DNA of 64,000 nt from Symsagittifera roscoffensis (taxonomy: Eukaryota; Xenacoelomorpha; Acoela; Convolutidae): positions 12,200,819-12,264,818 of the forward strand of contig NC_087064.1 of NCBI RefSeq assembly GCF_963678635.1. Reading direction: 5' to 3'. This document shows positions 61,129 through 64,000 of the stretch, piece after piece. The translations under genes were made by a program, and so were the position numbers. Position 1 is the stretch's first letter. Each line of letters begins with the position of its first letter. The notes beneath the pieces were generated by a model. The model searched no databases, was not told where the DNA came from, and was given only the letters and a program-made list of their open reading frames with translations.

Positions 61129-61341
61129 TAGCAGAAAAATTTTCCTAGGAAAGAGCAGTCCTAAACTTTTGTAACTTATTACTTTTCAACTGTCAAAAAA
61201 GAAGAAAACTACTCGAATAAAAAGCTGAAGTTCAAAACTCAAATGAAATGAATCATTCATGATTTTGATTCAAGAATTTGGTGAAAAATTGAAATGAAGA
61301 GCAAAGTTTTTGTTCAAACGATTAAAACAGATAACAATCAA
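61129..61341 (+). repeat. Representative linker with its conserved boxes
   Basis: The spacer carries short stretches that recur after nearly every body in the window: TGTCAAAAAAG (61191-61201), TTCATGATTTTGATTC (61256-61271), GAAGAGCAAAG (61296-61306) and TGTTCAAACGATTAAAA (61311-61327, about 15 bases before the next body). GAATCA...TGATTC makes a short inverted repeat around the second box. Nothing here looks like another gene. Whether conservation reflects function or only homogenisation cannot be told from sequence. Confidence 0.7.
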
Positions 61342-61412
61342 GCATCGGTGGTTCAGCTGTAGCATTGTTGCCTTCCACGCAATAGACCATGGTTCGATTC
61401 CCGGGCGATGCA
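61342..61412 (+). pseudogene. tRNA-Gly(TCC)-like unit
   Basis: The reference form of the TCC class: anticodon arm GTTGC, CTTCCAC, GCAAT paired, UCC, U33, A73. Faults: AGCTGTA D loop without G18, D stem 12-23, T stem 50-64 and 51-63, acceptor 7-66. A tRNA search tool may still call it, but a working tRNA is doubtful. Confidence 0.58.
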
Positions 61413-61637
61413 AAGCAGAAAAGCAGAAAAATTTTTCTAGAAAAGCGCAATTTTACGTTTTTTCAATTTTTTACTGTGCCACTGTCAAAAAAGAGAAAAA
61501 CTACTCAAATAATTAGCTGAATTCGAAACCTCAATTGAAATGAAACAAAGTTTTTATTAATTTGTTCGAAGTTTCGAAAAAAAAAATTGGATTGAAGACC
61601 AAAACTTTGTTCAAACGATTAAAATAGTGTAAATCAA

Positions 61638-61708
61638 GCATCGCTGGTTCAGTGGTAAAATTGTCGCCTGCCAAGCGATAGACCTGGGTTCGATTCACGA
61701 ACGATGCA
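61638..61708 (+). pseudogene. tRNA-Gly(GCC)-like fourth-slot unit
   Basis: Copy of 60501 with T stem CTGGG/CACGA. Anticodon arm paired, acceptor broken at 7-66. Confidence 0.58.
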
Positions 61709-62195
61709 TAGCAGGAATGATTTCCGTGGAAAGAGCAGTCTTAAGCTTTTGTTACTTATTACTGTTCCACTGTAAAAAAAGAGGAAAACTACTCAATTGA
61801 ATAGCTGGATTTTAAAACTCAAATGAATTGAATCTTTCAAGATTTTGATACAAAAAATTGTTAAAAAATTGAAGGGCAAAGTTTTTGTTCAAACGGTGAG
61901 AAACTTAATTCCAGCATCAGTGGTTCAGTGGCAAGATTGTCGCCTGCCAAGCAATATACCCGTGTTCGAGTCCCGGCCGATGCAGCGCAGAGAGTTTTAC
62001 TAGAAAAGTGCAAGTTTAATTTTTTGTAAGTTTTACAGTCCACTGTCAAAAAAGAGGAAACTACTGAAATACTCAACTGAACTCAACCTCAATTAGAACG
62101 AAACAAATTTTTCATGATTTTTGTTCGAAGTTTCGAAAAAAAAAATGAATTGAAGAGCAAAACTTTGTTCAAACGATTAAAATAATGGAAATCCA

Positions 62196-62266
62196 GCATC
62201 GGTGGTTCAGTGGTAGAATTGTCGCCTGCCACGCGATAGACCCGGGTTCGATTCCCGGCCGATGCA
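62196..62266 (+). tRNA. tRNA-Gly(GCC), structurally intact
   Basis: Body identical to 61058-61128. TTTT at 62278-62281. The upstream flank has drifted slightly (AATAATGGAAATCCA) while the gene has not, which mildly favours selection or conversion on the body. Confidence 0.92.
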
Positions 62267-62479
62267 TAGCAGAAAAATTTTCCTAGGAAAGAGCAGTCCT
62301 AAACTTTTGTAACTTATTACTTTTCAACTGTCAAAAAATAAGAAAACTACTCGAATAAAAAGCTGAAGTTCAAAACTCAAATGAAATGAATCATTCATGA
62401 TTTTGATTCAAGAATTTGGTGAAAAATTGAAATGAAGAGCAAATTTTTTGTTCAAACGATTAAAACAGATAACAATCAA

Positions 62480-62550
62480 GCATCGGTGGTTCAGCTGTAG
62501 CATTGTTGCCTTCCACGCAATAGACTATGGTTCGATTCCCGGGCGATGCA
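62480..62550 (+). pseudogene. tRNA-Gly(TCC)-like unit
   Basis: Copy of 61342 with T at position 49 (TATGG), a further T-stem change. Anticodon arm paired. Confidence 0.56.
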
Positions 62551-62774
62551 AAGCAGAAAAGCAGAAAAGTTTTTCTAGAAAAGCGCAATTTTACGTTTTT
62601 TCAATTTTTTACTGTGCCACTGTCTAAAAAGAGAAAAACTACTCAAATAATTAGCTGAATTCGAAACCTCAATTGAAATGAAACAAAGTTTTTATTAATT
62701 TGTTCGAAGTTTCGAAAAAAAAATTGGATTGAAGACCAAAACTTTGTTCAAACGATTAAAATAGTGTTAATCAA

Positions 62775-62845
62775 GCATCGCTGGTTCAGTGGTAAAATTG
62801 TCGCCTGCCACGCAATAGATCCGGGTTCGATTCACGAACGATGCA
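62775..62845 (+). pseudogene. tRNA-Gly(GCC)-like fourth-slot unit
   Basis: Differs from 61638 in the anticodon arm: loop CTGCCAC and stem GTCGC/GCAAT with C29-A41 mismatch. Acceptor and T-stem faults are shared. Confidence 0.58.
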
Positions 62846-63330
62846 TAGCAGGAATTATTTCCGTGGAAAGAGCAGTCTTAAACTTTTGTTACTTATTACT
62901 GTTCCACTGTCAAAAAATAGGAAAACTACTCAATTGAATAACAGGATTTTAAAACTCAAATGAATTGAATCTTTCAAGATTTTGATACAAAAAATTGTTA
63001 AAAAATTGAAGGGCAAAGTTTTTGTTCAAACGGCGAGAAACTTAATTCCAGCATCAGTGGTTCAGTGGCAGGATTGTCGCCTGCCAAGCAATATACCCGT
63101 GTTCGAGTCCCGGCCGATGCAGCGCAGAGAGTTTTACTAGAAAAGTGCAAGTTTAATTTTTGTAAGTTTTACAGTCCACTGTGAAAAAAGAAGAAACTAC
63201 TGAAATACTCAGCTGAACTCAACCTCAATTAAAACGAAACAAATTTTTCATGATTTTTGTTCGAAGTTTCGAAAAAAAATTGAATTGAAGAGCAAAACTT
63301 TGTTCAAACGATTAAAATAGTGTAAAACAA

Positions 63331-63401
63331 GCATCGGTGGTTCAGTGGTAGAATTGTCGCCTGCCACGCGATAGACCCGGGTTCGATTCCCGGCCGATGC
63401 A
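63331..63401 (+). tRNA. tRNA-Gly(GCC), structurally intact
   Basis: Third identical copy of the 61058 body, 1,135 bases after 62196. TTTT at 63413-63416, followed by the same CCTAGG palindrome. Confidence 0.92.
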
Positions 63402-63614
63402 TAGCAGAAAAATTTTCCTAGGAAAGAGCAGTCCTAAACTTTTGTAACTTATTACTTTTCAACTGTCAAAAAAGAAGAAAACTACTCGAATAAAAAGCTG
63501 AAGTTCAAAACTCAAATGAAATGAATCATTCATGATTTTGATTCAAGAATTTGGTGAAAAATTGAAATGAAGAGCAAAGTTTTTGTTCAAACGATTAAAA
63601 GAGATAACAATCAA

Positions 63615-63685
63615 GCATCGGTGGTTCAGCTGTAGCATTGTTGCCTTCCACGGAATAGACCATGGTTCGATTCCCGGGCGATGCA
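63615..63685 (+). pseudogene. tRNA-Gly(TCC)-like unit
   Basis: Copy of 61342 with GGAAT in the 3' anticodon stem, breaking 40-30. Confidence 0.56.
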
Positions 63686-63909
63686 AAGCAGAAAAGCAGA
63701 AAAATTTTTCTAGATAAGCGCAATTTTGCGTTTTTTCAATTTTTTACTGTGCCACTGTCAAAAAAGAGAAAAACTACTCAAAAAATTAGCTGAATTCGAA
63801 ACCTCAATTGAAATGAAACAAAGTTTTTATTAATTTGTTCGAATATTCGAAAAAAAAATTGGATTGAAGACCAAAACTTTGTTCAAACTATTAAAATAGT
63901 GTAAACCAA

Positions 63910-63980
63910 GCATCGCTGGTTCAGTGGTAAAATTGTCGCCTGCCAAGCGATAGACCCGGGTTCGATTCACGAACGATGCA
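63910..63980 (+). pseudogene. tRNA-Gly(GCC)-like fourth-slot unit
   Basis: Copy of 60501 with CCGGG/CACGA T stem. Last body in the window; its linker is cut by the window edge. Confidence 0.58.
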
Positions 63981-64000
63981 TAGCAGGAATGATTTCCTTA

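Larger units (their letters stand above)
1..64000 (+). repeat. Tandem tRNA-Gly-derived satellite array, ~229 units
   Basis: Every 280-290 bases the sequence returns to a tRNA-Gly-like body, always on the + strand, followed by an AT-rich linker that is itself recognisable from unit to unit. I located about 229 bodies by eye. The A box (TGGTTCAGTGG and variants) and B box (GGTTCGATTCC and variants) are visible in most. There are no poly-A tails, target-site duplications or inverted copies, so this is a tandem satellite and not a cluster of SINE insertions. It is open at both ends. Numbering of tRNA positions in other entries follows the usual tRNA convention. Confidence 0.95.
59500..64000 (+). 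repeat. Four-unit ~1,136-bp higher-order repeat carrying intact tRNA-Gly(GCC)
   Basis: Order Q, GCC, TCC, then a GCATCGC unit with loop CTGCCAA. Q: 59641, 60777, 61914, 63051. GCC: 59922, 61058, 62196, 63331. TCC: 60206, 61342, 62480, 63615. Fourth unit: 60501, 61638, 62775, 63910. Spacing is 1,135-1,138. This is the best-kept part of the array. It runs off the right edge, where the fourth copy's last linker is cut. Confidence 0.92.

Noticed and set aside
61256-61271. Hairpin or riboswitch-like element in the TTCATGATTTTGATTC region
   Set aside because: The inverted repeat GAATCA...TGATTC is only six bases in AT-rich DNA and changes between classes without compensation.
1-64000. CRISPR array
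   Set aside because: The repeats are 70-base tRNA bodies, and the intervening 210 bases are homologous to each other, not unique spacers.
1-64000. Cluster of tRNA-derived SINE insertions
   Set aside because: Units are strictly head to tail on one strand at near-constant spacing, without poly-A or simple-repeat tails, target-site duplications or unique sequence between them.
1-64000. Bacterial or organellar tRNA operon
   Set aside because: No encoded CCA, Pol III-type A and B boxes with T-run terminators, one isotype only, and no bacterial genes.

Overview
The whole window is one head-to-tail tandem array of a tRNA-Gly-derived repeat. I count about 229 units of roughly 280-290 bp, all on the + strand. 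Each unit is a 70-71 bp tRNA-Gly-like body plus an AT-rich linker of about 210 bp that is related from unit to unit. The body has an intragenic A box and B box, no intron and no encoded CCA. Where intact it reads as eukaryotic tRNA-Gly(GCC) with acceptor arms GCATCGG/CCGATGC, as in invertebrate tRNA-Gly(GCC). A metazoan nuclear genome is the best guess, but no lower rank can be given. I see no credible protein gene, rRNA, CRISPR or mobile element. The short ORFs on both strands are translations through the repeat. The array runs off both ends, so it is longer than 64 kb.

Layout. 1-3300: old, scrambled units with deletions. 3301-14860: dead units of three classes (anticodon-position AAC; CCC with C33; a GCC class with a broken stem), homogenised in blocks, including a near-identical 1,725-bp duplication. 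14861-20300: mixed, including a 3-unit 869-bp duplication and four UGA-reading-like (TCA) units. 20301-31110: a 13-unit, ~3,651-bp higher-order repeat. About 30260-50440: two tandem copies of a ~10.49-kb block, the second lacking three units. 50440-53800: mosaic of the same classes. 53800-56080: a 1,138-bp four-unit repeat. 56130-59160: a 1,506-bp duplication. 59500-64000: a four-unit ~1,136-bp repeat with one intact or near-intact tRNA-Gly(GCC) per copy.

Units fall into recurring classes placed in a fixed cyclic order, basically a tetramer of about 1.13 kb: 'A33' class, 'Q' class, a GCC/GGC/AGC slot, then TCC class. Anticodon-loop variants cover all three glycine anticodons (GCC, TCC, CCC), plus AGC, GGC, AAC, CAC, TCG and TCA. 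Only some GCC units keep every expected pair: 35279-35349, 61058-61128, 62196-62266 and 63331-63401. Most others are pseudogenes amplified along with them. The biological picture is a tRNA gene cluster turned satellite, evolving by unequal crossing-over and conversion, with a few live genes in it.
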